Part shown: positions 7,191 through 15,530 of the stretch, in pieces
Position numbering within the stretch: the first letter of the stretch is position 1
Layout: the number at the start of each line of letters is the position of its first letter
From: UBA12026 sp035291405
GTDB lineage: Bacteria; Patescibacteriota; Microgenomatia; UBA8517
Assembly: GCA_035291405.1 (NCBI GenBank)
Contig: DATDSD010000009.1
Coordinates: forward strand, 1-30,438
Length of the DNA stretch: 30,438 nt
Direction of reading: 5' to 3'
Position numbers and translations under genes: made by a program
The notes under the pieces: generated by a model
The model's input: only the letters and a program-made list of their open reading frames with translations
The model's database searches: none
Told to the model about the DNA's origin: nothing

Positions 7191-8172
7191 AATTGTTACG
7201 TTAGGTGGAGGGACTGGACAATTTCATCTTTTAAGTGGGCTTCGTGAGTTAAATCACAATTCATTAATAACTGCCGTTGCTGGATCATGGGATAGTGGCG
7301 GGAGCTCAGGAAGACTTAGAACAGAGCTTGGTGTTTTACCTCCGGGAGATATTAGACGATGCATTTTAGCCCTAATGCCTAATGAAAGGCAAAGAATGGT
7401 TGCCCAGACCCTTTTTGATGACAGACTTGAAGACATGACGGGTCCTTTGAAAGGTCATTCGTTTGGGAATTTATTAACTGCACGTTTGGAGAACATTTAC
7501 AAAGGTCAAGATAGAGGAATTGATGCTGAGCGTGAACTTTTTGGAGTGGAAGCAAAAGTAATGCCTGTTAGTATTACAAATCTTCAATTAATCGCAGAAA
7601 CATCAAAAGGAGAAAAAATTATTGGTGAGACAAATATTGATCTTAGGATCAAAGATAAAAACTATGACAAGAAAGACAAAATTGTTCGAATCTATTTCGA
7701 TACAAGGGCGGATGCAAATTTGGAAGTGATATCAGAGATCGAAAAAGCAGACAAAATTGTTTTCTCTTCAGGTGATCTCTATACCAGTGTACTTCCACAC
7801 CTTTTGGTTAACGGAATAAAAGAAGCAATAGGTAGATCCAAAGCCAAACTTATATATGTTTTAAATCTGGCAACCAAACCAGGTGAAACAGATCATTATA
7901 AAGCTTCAGATTTTCTAAAAGCCTTTACTTTTTATCTGGATTTACCAGAAAGACTTAATTATTTGCTTGTTAATGATAATCATTTAGATTCAGAAATTCT
8001 TGAAATCTATAAAGGTGAGGGTCAAAATCTGGTCAATATTGACGAAAAAACAATAGAACGATTAGAGCCAAAGCTAAAAATTGTAAAAAAACCAATTGCA
8101 ATTTATCTTAAAAAGGAACACCTTCTTCGTCACGATTCAATTAAACTTGCTGAAGCGATATTAGGAATTTGA
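7171..8172 (+). CDS. yvcK: YvcK/GlmR family protein (CofD-like fold)
   Basis: The protein belongs to the YvcK/CofD-like family. In Bacillus subtilis YvcK (GlmR) binds UDP-GlcNAc and controls carbon flow into cell wall precursors through GlmS. The 333-residue length is normal. Signatures: VTLGGGTGQFHLLSGLREL near the N-terminus, GGSSGRLRTELGVLPPGDIRRC at about 43-64, and the KGHSFGNLLTARL segment. GTG 7171 is the only start in frame with this N-terminus; it is the third unit of a 20-bp triplication and overlaps a seven-codon mini-ORF. It follows the MurE-GlmU fusion by 26 bases, and its 3' end overlaps the convergent tdh gene by 12. A true CofD lactyl-phosphate transferase role is unlikely in this context. 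Confidence 0.9.
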   Translation: MKHYKQKIVTLGGGTGQFHLLSGLRELNHNSLITAVAGSWDSGGSSGRLRTELGVLPPGDIRRCILALMPNERQRMVAQTLFDDRLEDMTGPLKGHSFGNLLTARLENIYKGQDRGIDAERELFGVEAKVMPVSITNLQLIAETSKGEKIIGETNIDLRIKDKNYDKKDKIVRIYFDTRADANLEVISEIEKADKIVFSSGDLYTSVLPHLLVNGIKEAIGRSKAKLIYVLNLATKPGETDHYKASDFLKAFTFYLDLPERLNYLLVNDNHLDSEILEIYKGEGQNLVNIDEKTIERLEPKLKIVKKPIAIYLKKEHLLRHDSIKLAEAILGI

Positions 8173-9126
8173 GTATCTTTCTTTAATTTTTGGGATAAGG
8201 TAATTACTAAATGTTGATTTAAAATTGTATTTTATTTTATATCCCCAATCATGGATGGCATCATCACTACCAACTTTTTTTGGCCAGCTATCTACAATTT
8301 TTTGTCTTTCCTTATTAATTTTGTAGTGAAGTATAGCCTTGGGAAAGTTTTTCTTTACTTCTTTCTCAATCTCTTTTGCCGTTACACTAAACCCTGATAC
8401 TTCATATACATTTTTTGTTAATTTATTTTTTTTAGCCTGTGCTAATTTAAAAAGTATTTCCACTGCATCACTCATTGCCATAAATGGAATTTTTGAATCT
8501 GGTCTTACGAAACAATCATATTCCTTACCCTGTGCAGCACTATGTAACATTTCTGGTCCATAGTCACTTGTTCCTCCTGAGGGAAGGGTATCGGGTGACA
8601 GAAGACCTGGAAATCTAATACATCTAAAATCAATTAAATGTTTTCTATCTAAATTAGTATCAAGTAATTTATAGTATTTTGAATAGTAAATACCAAAATT
8701 TTCGCAGGCAAGTTTGGCTATACCATAAATGGTAATTGGATTACCGTGTGAAGCAATAGAGCTTGGGAAAATAAACTTTGTGGATTTCTTATTTTTAATT
8801 GAAGCAAGTGTTGAAATTTCAAGAAGATTGAGAGTGCCTTTTACGTTAACATCAGTTGCTAACTCTGGATTTTTTTCACCTCCCGTTGAAAGGATTGAAG
8901 CTAAATGAAAAATTTCATCAAAATATTTTTCCTTCTTAAATATACTGTTTAGTTTAATTTTGTCTGAAATATTGCAAAGGTAAAATTTATGAAGCATGCT
9001 AGCAATTTCTTTTTCAGGTTTTTTAATGTCTAGTGCAACTAACTTATATTTTTTGAGCTTAAATAATTTTTTTACTAGACCAAAACCTACTTCTCCTGAA
9101 ATTCCAGTTATGAGAATTTTTTCCAT
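8161..9126 (-). CDS. tdh: L-threonine 3-dehydrogenase, SDR (short-chain) type
   Basis: This is an extended short-chain dehydrogenase/reductase of 321 residues. It resembles the SDR-type threonine dehydrogenases of animals and some bacteria, not the zinc-dependent E. coli Tdh. It would oxidise L-threonine to 2-amino-3-ketobutyrate with NAD+. Visible: Rossmann motif TGISGEVG at 7-14, FPSSIASHG with catalytic Ser at about 122-123, Y134 and K138 of YxxxK, and the diagnostic segment GGTSDYGPEMLHSA at 184-197 followed by CFVRPDSKIPFMAMSDAV at 205-222. It is the second gene of an antisense pair: its start overlaps the kbl 3' end by 19 bases, which strongly supports the pathway assignment. A sugar epimerase is the alternative, but less likely. 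Confidence 0.88.
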   Translation of the reverse strand: MEKILITGISGEVGFGLVKKLFKLKKYKLVALDIKKPEKEIASMLHKFYLCNISDKIKLNSIFKKEKYFDEIFHLASILSTGGEKNPELATDVNVKGTLNLLEISTLASIKNKKSTKFIFPSSIASHGNPITIYGIAKLACENFGIYYSKYYKLLDTNLDRKHLIDFRCIRFPGLLSPDTLPSGGTSDYGPEMLHSAAQGKEYDCFVRPDSKIPFMAMSDAVEILFKLAQAKKNKLTKNVYEVSGFSVTAKEIEKEVKKNFPKAILHYKINKERQKIVDSWPKKVGSDDAIHDWGYKIKYNFKSTFSNYLIPKIKERYSNS

Positions 9127-10268
9127 ACTTTATTAAATATCACTAAAGCTTTATCCAAATCATTTTTACTGTGTCCGGCTGAATTCATGATTCTAATTCT
9201 TGCTTTTCCCTGGGGGACAGTAGGATAAGTTATAGCTTTCGCAAATAAACCTTCTTTAAAAATTTCCTTACTCATGTCCTGAGCTTTTTTAGAATCACCC
9301 AACATTATTGGGATAATTGGTGTTTGACTATTACCTACATCAAAACCGATTTTAACTAATCCTTGTTTTAGATATTTGGTATTTTGCCAAAGTTTTTTAA
9401 CTAATTTGTCAGAATTAGATAATAAATCAACAGCTGCAATGCAGGCTCCAACATCTGAAATCGTCATGGCGCTACTGAATAAAAATGGTCTTGCTCTTTG
9501 GCTGAGCCATTCTATAAGATCTTTGTCACCTGCAACAAGTCCGCCGACAACCCCAAATGCTTTGCTCATTGTTCCCACCTCAATATCAACTTTTCCATGT
9601 AATTTAAAATAGTCAACAATACCACGACCTTTAGAGCCTAAAACTCCTTCACCATGAGCATCATCTACCATGAGCATGGCTTTATATTTATGAGTAATTT
9701 TACAAATTTCAGGAAGTGGAGCAATGTCTCCATCCATTGAAAAAACGCCATCGGTAATAACTAATTTCTTGATATTTTTTGGAGCTTTTTGTAATTTCTT
9801 TTCAAGGTCTTTTGTATTTGTGTGTAAGTATCTAATAACTTGAGCTTTACTAAGCTTGCAGGCATCAATTATACTTGCATGATTTAATTCATCAGAAAAG
9901 ATTAAATCATTCTCTCCAACAAGTGCGGGAACAACCGCTAAATTAGCAGTAAAACCCGATTGAAAAGTAATCACACTTTCTGACCTTTTAAACTTAGCAA
10001 GCTTAGTCTCAAGCTCTCTATGTAGAAGTGTTGTACCTGCAATGGTTCTAACAGCTGCAGTACCAACACCAAATTTTTTGATTGCATTTATTGCACCACT
10101 TGCTAGCTTTGGGTGATTAGCTAGCCCAAGATAATTATTTGAACAGAAGTTTAATAATTTTTTGCCGTTTATTTTAACTTCTGAACCAACAGAACTTTCT
10201 AAAATTAGGATATTGTTATAGAGATTTAGTTTTTTTAAATTGTCTACTTCTTTTCTAAGCCAATCCAT
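9108..10268 (-). CDS. kbl: 2-amino-3-ketobutyrate CoA ligase (glycine C-acetyltransferase)
   Basis: This is a PLP-dependent alpha-oxoamine synthase of 386 residues. It would cleave 2-amino-3-ketobutyrate with CoA to glycine and acetyl-CoA. Visible: FCSNNYLGLANHP at 41-53, GVGTAAVRTIAGTTLLHRELE at about 67-87, NHAS with the PLP-stacking His130, VDDAHGEG at 201-208, and the PLP lysine K236 in TMSKAFG. Related enzymes (BioF, HemA, serine palmitoyltransferase) share this fold. The adjacent overlapping threonine dehydrogenase makes Kbl the best call. The gene lies on the minus strand inside the dcw cluster and diverges from murC across a 96-base gap. ATG 10268 has no Shine-Dalgarno sequence. Confidence 0.9.
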   Translation of the reverse strand: MDWLRKEVDNLKKLNLYNNILILESSVGSEVKINGKKLLNFCSNNYLGLANHPKLASGAINAIKKFGVGTAAVRTIAGTTLLHRELETKLAKFKRSESVITFQSGFTANLAVVPALVGENDLIFSDELNHASIIDACKLSKAQVIRYLHTNTKDLEKKLQKAPKNIKKLVITDGVFSMDGDIAPLPEICKITHKYKAMLMVDDAHGEGVLGSKGRGIVDYFKLHGKVDIEVGTMSKAFGVVGGLVAGDKDLIEWLSQRARPFLFSSAMTISDVGACIAAVDLLSNSDKLVKKLWQNTKYLKQGLVKIGFDVGNSQTPIIPIMLGDSKKAQDMSKEIFKEGLFAKAITYPTVPQGKARIRIMNSAGHSKNDLDKALVIFNKVWKKFS

Positions 10269-10277
10269 AATTTATTG

Positions 10278-10283
10278 AGTATA
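10278..10283 (-). promoter_or_regulatory. Possible -10 box for kbl-tdh
   Basis: On the minus strand this reads TATACT, nine bases before the kbl ATG. An overlapping TATGAT lies just upstream, with TTAAAA 17 bases further as a weak -35. No strong -35 is seen. The spacing resembles the near-leaderless promoters elsewhere in the window. Confidence 0.35.
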
Positions 10284-10324
10284 TCATAAATATTTTATTT
10301 GACATTTTTAATTTTCCCTAAAAG

Positions 10325-10353
10325 TCAACAAAATACCTTTTTTAAAGTATAAT
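10325..10353 (+). promoter_or_regulatory. Candidate murC promoter, nearly leaderless
   Basis: A perfect TATAAT lies at 10348-10353, preceded at 17 bp by TCAACA (10325-10330, 4 of 6). The -10 box is 11 bases before the murC ATG, the same distance as at murA and rpmA. This restarts plus-strand transcription after the antisense kbl-tdh pair. Confidence 0.55.
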
Positions 10354-10364
10354 ATGGATATTAT

Positions 10365-11603
10365 ATGAAAAGAATACATATGATGGGGATTTTAGGTAGC
10401 GGTATGTCTGGGATTGCAAAGTTGGTTAGTAAAATGGGATATGAAGTGACGGGCTGTGATCTAAAAATTGATGGGCATAATCCTGATCACTTAAAAGACA
10501 TAGACTTGTTAGTAGTATCTCCAGCAATTCTTTATCAGGAAAGTGAAAATCCAGAGCTTCTATTAGGTAAGAAAAGGAATATTGTTACTACGTGGGAAGA
10601 ATTTCTCGGCAATAAACTTGCAAAAGACAAAAAGGTGATAGCAATAGCTGGAACACATGGGAAATCAACCACAACGGGAATGGTGGGAAAGTTGTTGGAG
10701 GATAATAACTTTGATCCGCTTGTGGTAATTGGTGCGAACGTAAAATCATGGGGAGGAAACAGCCGGTATGGAAGAGGTGAATATTTTGTAATTGAAGCAG
10801 ATGAATTCAATGATAACTTCCTACATTATCACCCCGAGATTATTATCTTAAATAATATTGAATTCGATCACCCAGATTATTTTATAAGTGAGAAACAACT
10901 TTATGATAGTTTTAAAAAATTTGTTGAGAATCTTATTGGAAAAAAGATTTTGATTGCTAATTGGGATAATGAGGGGGTTAGAAACTTACTAAATAATATT
11001 GATTTAAATAAATTGGAATTAATTAAATATTCCAGAGAGTTAAAGGCGATTAATTATAATTTGAAAGTATTGGGAGATCATAATATTACAAACGCCTTAG
11101 GCGTTGTTAAGCTAGGCGAGGTGTTGGGAATTTCTAAAGATAAAATAATTGAAAGTTTGGAAAACTTTGAAGGGATAGATAGAAGAATGGAGGAAATATC
11201 ACCCAATATTTATGATGATTATGCTCATCATCCAACAGCAATCAAGGCAACACTTTTGGGTATCAGAGAGAAGTATCCAGATAGATACATTTGGGCGATT
11301 ATTGAACCTCATGGATATGCGAGGACAAAAGCCTTACTCTCTTTCTACAATGGTTCTTTCGATTCAGTAGATAGAGTTTTGGTTGGACCCATCTTTAAGG
11401 CAAGGGACAAAGAAACTTTTGAAATGACTCCGAAAAAAATTAAAGAAACATCAAATCATAAAAATATTCAGACAGTTGATTCTTTAGATGAAATATTAAA
11501 AATTGTTAAGGCAGAGTCAAATCCAGAAGATATCTTTGTTATTATGGGTGCGGGGGATAGCAACTTATGGGCAAAACAAATTTCAAAGACCTTACAACTT
11601 TAA
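10365..11603 (+). CDS. murC: UDP-N-acetylmuramate--L-alanine ligase MurC
   Basis: MurC adds L-alanine to UDP-MurNAc using ATP. The 412 residues are somewhat fewer than the usual 450-490. Visible: N-terminal nucleotide-fold motif GILGSGMSGIAKL at 8-20, P-loop AGTHGKSTTTGM at 95-106 with K100, EADEFNDNFL at 144-153, NNIEFDHPDYF at 163-173, DDYAHHPTAIKA in the C-terminal domain and a terminal GAGDSNLW. The EFDHPDYF region recalls the Mpl recycling ligase, but the GSGMSGIA N-terminus and the position beside murB and murD favour MurC. It has its own likely promoter. The 3' end overlaps murB by 37 bases. Confidence 0.92.
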   Translation: MKRIHMMGILGSGMSGIAKLVSKMGYEVTGCDLKIDGHNPDHLKDIDLLVVSPAILYQESENPELLLGKKRNIVTTWEEFLGNKLAKDKKVIAIAGTHGKSTTTGMVGKLLEDNNFDPLVVIGANVKSWGGNSRYGRGEYFVIEADEFNDNFLHYHPEIIILNNIEFDHPDYFISEKQLYDSFKKFVENLIGKKILIANWDNEGVRNLLNNIDLNKLELIKYSRELKAINYNLKVLGDHNITNALGVVKLGEVLGISKDKIIESLENFEGIDRRMEEISPNIYDDYAHHPTAIKATLLGIREKYPDRYIWAIIEPHGYARTKALLSFYNGSFDSVDRVLVGPIFKARDKETFEMTPKKIKETSNHKNIQTVDSLDEILKIVKAESNPEDIFVIMGAGDSNLWAKQISKTLQL

Positions 11604-12520
11604 AAGTTGGAGGTAAAATTAAATACTTTAGGGAAATTTCTTCTGAGGAAGAATTAATAAAGGCAGTTGGCTTTGCCAAAACGAATAATTTACCAATATT
11701 TATTTTAGGTGGGGGATCTGATATTGCCCCATCAGATAAGGATTTCAATGGTCTTGTCATCAAATATACCGCAGATACCATTAAAATTTCGAAAAATACA
11801 ATAACGGCTGATGCGGGAGTTGTGTGGGATGATTTAGTTTTATTTTCTGTAAAAAATAATCTTCAAGGTTTGGAATGCCTGTCCGGTATTCCCGGAACAG
11901 TTGGCGCAGCACCAATTCAAAATATTGGAGCATATGGCCAAGAACTTTCAGATTCGTTTGTATCCTTAAGAGCTTACGATATAGAAAATGAAATGTTTAA
12001 AATATTTGACAAAAAAGAATGCAAATTTGGTTATAGAGATAGTATTTTTAAATCAAAAAAATATTGGCAGAAATTTGTAATAACGAAAATTACATTCAGT
12101 TTAAAAGAATATAACGATTCAGAAGTATCACTACAAAACATAAGAGATGAAATTTTAAGAACCAGAAGTGAAAAACTAGTTAATCCTCTTAAAATTCCCA
12201 ATGCCGGTTCTTTTTTCAAAAACCCAATTGTTAAAAAGAATACAAAAAATACTCTAGTAGCACGATATCCAGATATTGTGATATATCCATTGAATAATGA
12301 GTATAAAATTTCTGCAGGGTGGTTAATTGAGAAGGCTGGATGGAAAGGAAAGAGTTTAGGACCTGTTAAGGTTTCTGATAAACATGCGTTGGTCTTGACT
12401 AATCCAGAAGGTAAAGGGAATTTCTCTGATATTAAAAAATTAGCTGATGTTATAATTTCTGATGTTTATGAAAAATTTAATATCAGGCTTGAGCCAGAAG
12501 TTCAATATATAAATTTTTAA
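11567..12520 (+). CDS. murB: UDP-N-acetylenolpyruvoylglucosamine reductase MurB
   Basis: MurB is an FAD/NADPH enzyme that reduces the MurA product to UDP-MurNAc. The 317-residue length is normal. FAD-binding features: LGGGSDIAPSD at 48-58 and GLECLSGIPGTVGAAPIQNIGAYGQE at about 101-126. The Arg of FGYRDS is R157. The proton-donor serine lies in NAGSFFKNP (S215), and the late catalytic Glu in LEPEVQYI at 308-315. ATG 11567 lies inside murC and overlaps it by 37 bases; the protein begins directly with the conserved NFKDLTTLKVGG pattern, so this start is convincing. No Shine-Dalgarno is apparent. Confidence 0.95.
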   Translation: MGKTNFKDLTTLKVGGKIKYFREISSEEELIKAVGFAKTNNLPIFILGGGSDIAPSDKDFNGLVIKYTADTIKISKNTITADAGVVWDDLVLFSVKNNLQGLECLSGIPGTVGAAPIQNIGAYGQELSDSFVSLRAYDIENEMFKIFDKKECKFGYRDSIFKSKKYWQKFVITKITFSLKEYNDSEVSLQNIRDEILRTRSEKLVNPLKIPNAGSFFKNPIVKKNTKNTLVARYPDIVIYPLNNEYKISAGWLIEKAGWKGKSLGPVKVSDKHALVLTNPEGKGNFSDIKKLADVIISDVYEKFNIRLEPEVQYINF

Positions 12521-12529
12521 AAATAATAA

Positions 12530-13762
12530 ATGAATTACAAAAATAAAAAAATTGCCATGGTTGGTTATGGACTTGAAGGTCAGGACGCTGAAAGATTTTT
12601 AAAGAATGAAGGTGCAAACGTTACAATACTTGATCAAAAAGATGGCCCTGATTATTTGAAGCATCTAGATAAATATGAAATCATAGTTAGGTCTCCCGGT
12701 GTTTATCCTTTTAAAGAAGAATTGGTAAATTCAATTGCAAAAGGTATTAGAATAACAACTCCTACACACATTTTTTTCAATGAATTTGAAGGTAAAATAA
12801 TTGGAGTTACTGGAACAAAGGGAAAGGGCACTACTTCTACACTAATTTATGAGTTATTAAAGTCTGCAAAATTTGATGTTCACTTGGCGGGAAATATTGG
12901 TAAACCAATGCTTGAATTGTTGCCACTATTAACTTCAAAATCATATGTAGTTCTCGAGATGTCCTCGTTTCAGCTTATTGATTTGCCGGTCTCGCCGGAT
13001 ATAGCTGTTATTTTAAATATTACCTCAGATCATCTGGACTGGCACAAAAACCAAGAAGAATATATTAAGGCAAAGAAAAATATCGTTAAATTTCAAAAAG
13101 CTTCTGATTGGGCAGTTATAAATAAAGGTTACAAGATACCTAAAGGTTTTTCTAAATTAACAAAGGCAAATGTTATTTTCTTTTCCAAAAAAACTCTTGA
13201 GAGTGATTATAAAAAAGGACTAATCTTAAGGGGTGAACATAATTTGGAAAATATTGCTGCTGCTGTCTCCGTTGCCAAAATACTAAACATTAAAAAAGAT
13301 TTAATTGTGAAAGTAGTTAGAAATTTCAAAGGCTTGGAGCACAGGCTGGAATTTATAAGAGAAATAAATGGTGTTAAATTTTATAACGACTCATTTGCTA
13401 CAGGTCCCCAGCCAACAATTGCAGCAATTAATTCATTTACCGAACAGGAGACTTTAATATTGGGGGGAAGCGACAAGGGATTAGATTATAAAGAATTGGG
13501 CAAGCTGATTGATGAAAAAGAGAATGTCAAAAATATTATTTTGATAGGTCAGATTAGAGACCAAATAAAAAGCCACATAAAAGTTAAAAAGATTTTGGAC
13601 CTTGGATTATTTGATATGAATACTATTGTTAAAAAAGCATTTGATATTACGCCAAATGGAGGTGTTGTTATTCTTTCCCCAGCTGCAGCAAGTTTTGACA
13701 TGTTTGCTAATTACAAAGATAGGGGTAATCAATTTAAGGAGGCTGTTAACTCTCTAGTATGA
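12530..13762 (+). CDS. murD: UDP-N-acetylmuramoylalanine--D-glutamate ligase MurD
   Basis: MurD adds D-glutamate to UDP-MurNAc-L-Ala. At 410 residues it is a compact member (usually about 440). Visible: Rossmann-like MVGYGLEGQDAERFL at 10-24, RSPGVYP at 54-60, P-loop GVTGTKGKGTTSTL at 92-105 with K99, EMSSFQL at 143-149, the DHLDWH motif at 167-172, K182 as the probable carbamylated lysine, and GGSDKGLDY plus a terminal SPAAASFDMF motif. It follows murB by nine bases and overlaps murI by four bases as ATGA. The neighbouring murI supplies the D-glutamate substrate. Confidence 0.95.
   Translation: MNYKNKKIAMVGYGLEGQDAERFLKNEGANVTILDQKDGPDYLKHLDKYEIIVRSPGVYPFKEELVNSIAKGIRITTPTHIFFNEFEGKIIGVTGTKGKGTTSTLIYELLKSAKFDVHLAGNIGKPMLELLPLLTSKSYVVLEMSSFQLIDLPVSPDIAVILNITSDHLDWHKNQEEYIKAKKNIVKFQKASDWAVINKGYKIPKGFSKLTKANVIFFSKKTLESDYKKGLILRGEHNLENIAAAVSVAKILNIKKDLIVKVVRNFKGLEHRLEFIREINGVKFYNDSFATGPQPTIAAINSFTEQETLILGGSDKGLDYKELGKLIDEKENVKNIILIGQIRDQIKSHIKVKKILDLGLFDMNTIVKKAFDITPNGGVVILSPAAASFDMFANYKDRGNQFKEAVNSLV
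13736..13742 (+). promoter_or_regulatory. Isolated Shine-Dalgarno-like AAGGAGG upstream of murI
   Basis: This perfect anti-Shine-Dalgarno complement lies 16 bases before the murI ATG, within murD codons for Lys-Glu. The spacing is longer than optimal. It is the only such motif I noticed ahead of a gene in the window, so it may be coincidental coding sequence. Confidence 0.25.
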
Positions 13763-14499
13763 TTGGCGTGTTTGATTCAGGATTAGGAGGATTAACTGTT
13801 GTTAAAGAAATAAGAAAATCTCTTCCAGATGCTGATATTATTTATCTAGGTGACACAGCAAGGGTCCCGTATGGTACGAGAAGTTCAGAGACGATTAGAA
13901 AGTTTGCCGAAGAAGATACTAAATTTCTTTTGGATAAAAATGTAGAATTAATTGTAGTTGCCTGTAATACTGTTTCATCTCTTGCTTTAGACGTTGTTAA
14001 AAAATTTTCTAACGTATCGGTCTTGGGGGTTATTAATCCTGCCACAAAAAAAGCCCTAAAGGTTAGTAAGTTAAAAAAAATTGGCCTAGTCGGAACAAGG
14101 GCTACAGTAAATAGTAATGCTTATAAAGAAGTAACCATGAGAAGACAGGCTTCGATGCTAGTTCCATTAATTGAAGAGGGGTTTATTGAAGGTCCTGAAA
14201 TAGATTTATTTATTAAGAAATACTTTTCAGACTTTAAGGATCGTGTTGACGCCTTAATATTAGGATGTACACATTATCCATTAATCAAAGACAACATAAA
14301 TAATTATTTAGGAGGGAAAATAAAATTAATAGATCCCGCAGAAGAAGTAGCGAAAGAAGTCTATGAAATTGCAAAAGATTTTAAAGGAACTTCAAAAACT
14401 AGATATTTTCTTACAGATGTAAATAAAAGATTTTTGGAAACTGCTAAAATGTTTTTAGGTGAAGACATCTTGGATAAAGTAGCCAAAGTAGAAATATGA
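13759..14499 (+). CDS. murI: Glutamate racemase MurI
   Basis: MurI interconverts L- and D-glutamate without cofactor, giving the D-Glu used by MurD just upstream. The 246 residues are near the short end of the family. Visible: GVFDSGLGGLTV at 3-14 with the substrate-binding Asp6-Ser7, YLGDTARVPYG at 29-39, the first catalytic cysteine in VACNTVSSLAL (C69), and the second in LGCTHYPLI (C170, followed by H172). The start overlaps the murD stop as ATGA, and its stop overlaps the ddl start in the same way, suggesting coupled translation along murD-murI-ddl-murF. Confidence 0.95.
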   Translation: MIGVFDSGLGGLTVVKEIRKSLPDADIIYLGDTARVPYGTRSSETIRKFAEEDTKFLLDKNVELIVVACNTVSSLALDVVKKFSNVSVLGVINPATKKALKVSKLKKIGLVGTRATVNSNAYKEVTMRRQASMLVPLIEEGFIEGPEIDLFIKKYFSDFKDRVDALILGCTHYPLIKDNINNYLGGKIKLIDPAEEVAKEVYEIAKDFKGTSKTRYFLTDVNKRFLETAKMFLGEDILDKVAKVEI

Positions 14500-15530
14500 A
14501 AAAAATAAAAGTTGCTGTAATCATGGGTGGTAGATCATCGGAGCATGAAGTATCTATTCTTTCTGGTCAGCAGGTAGTTAAATATTTAGATAAGAATAAG
14601 TATGAAGTTTTACCAATCGTAATTTCTAAGGTCGGAAAATGGCAACTTACTTCTATCAAAAATATCTTGAGCTTAAAAAACACTTTTGCTCTAAGAGGTA
14701 CTGATAAAGAAATATCTTTGACAGTAAAAAAAGAAATAGTTGAAACTAAATCTATTTTAGAAGCAGGTGTCGACGTTGTTTTTATAGCGTTGCATGGTCC
14801 GTTTGGCGAAGATGGTACTATTCAAGGCATGTTTGAATTAGCTGGTATTCCTTATACAGGGGCTGGGGTTTTAACTTCAGCTTTAGGAATGGATAAAGAT
14901 TATTTTAGAAAAATAATGAAGTTTTCAAACTTACCTATTCCAAAATATGTTTGTTTAGAAAAAAATGATAATTTAAAATTGAAAGTTAAGATTCTTGGAG
15001 ACGGTCCATATTTTGTAAAACCTGTCAGTGCTGGTTCTTCAGTTGGATGCTCGTTTGTAAAAGATAAGAAAGGTCTTGCTAAAGCGGTAAAGTTAGCTTT
15101 TGAGTATGATCGAAGAGTATTGATTGATCAATACATTTCTGGTCTTGAGGTGACATGCGGGGTAGTTGGAAATGATAAACCAATTGCATTACCAGTTATT
15201 GAAATACATCCATTAAAAAATAAATTTTTCGATTATGAATCTAAGTACACTGAGAGTGGATCAGAAGGAATTGTTCCAGCTAGAATTTCGAAGTTATTAA
15301 CAAAAAAAGTTCAAGAATTAGCCATTAAAGTCTATAAAGCTGTTGGTTGTCGAGGTTTTGGTAGAATTGATTTTATTTTAGAGAACAACAAAAAACCTAT
15401 AATTCTTGAGATAAATACAATACCAGGCCTAACACCAATGTCCTTACTTCCAAAGGCTGCTAAAGCTTTTGGAATTTCTTATCCAATATTGCTAGATAAA
15501 ATTGTTAAATTAAGTCTAGAGAAAAAATGA
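14496..15530 (+). CDS. ddl: D-alanine--D-alanine ligase
   Basis: Ddl is an ATP-grasp enzyme that joins two D-alanines for MurF to add. The 344 residues are normal. Visible: GGRSSEHEVSILSG at 11-24 with the substrate-binding Glu17, HGPFGEDGTIQG at 100-111, VKPVSAGSSVG at 174-184, the YESKYTE loop with Tyr251, and EINTIPGLTPMSLLPK at 305-320. The Ser of the SSVG loop, Tyr251 and S316 correspond to the Ser-Tyr-Ser set of DdlB, which favours D-Ala over D-lactate ligation; this specificity is inference. Both ends overlap neighbours by four bases (ATGA). Confidence 0.95.
   Translation: MKKIKVAVIMGGRSSEHEVSILSGQQVVKYLDKNKYEVLPIVISKVGKWQLTSIKNILSLKNTFALRGTDKEISLTVKKEIVETKSILEAGVDVVFIALHGPFGEDGTIQGMFELAGIPYTGAGVLTSALGMDKDYFRKIMKFSNLPIPKYVCLEKNDNLKLKVKILGDGPYFVKPVSAGSSVGCSFVKDKKGLAKAVKLAFEYDRRVLIDQYISGLEVTCGVVGNDKPIALPVIEIHPLKNKFFDYESKYTESGSEGIVPARISKLLTKKVQELAIKVYKAVGCRGFGRIDFILENNKKPIILEINTIPGLTPMSLLPKAAKAFGISYPILLDKIVKLSLEKK

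Noticed and set aside
10299..10304. TTGACA as the -35 box for murC
   Set aside because: It lies 43 bases upstream of the TATAAT at 10348, far from the 16-19 bp needed, and no -10 box lies at the right distance.
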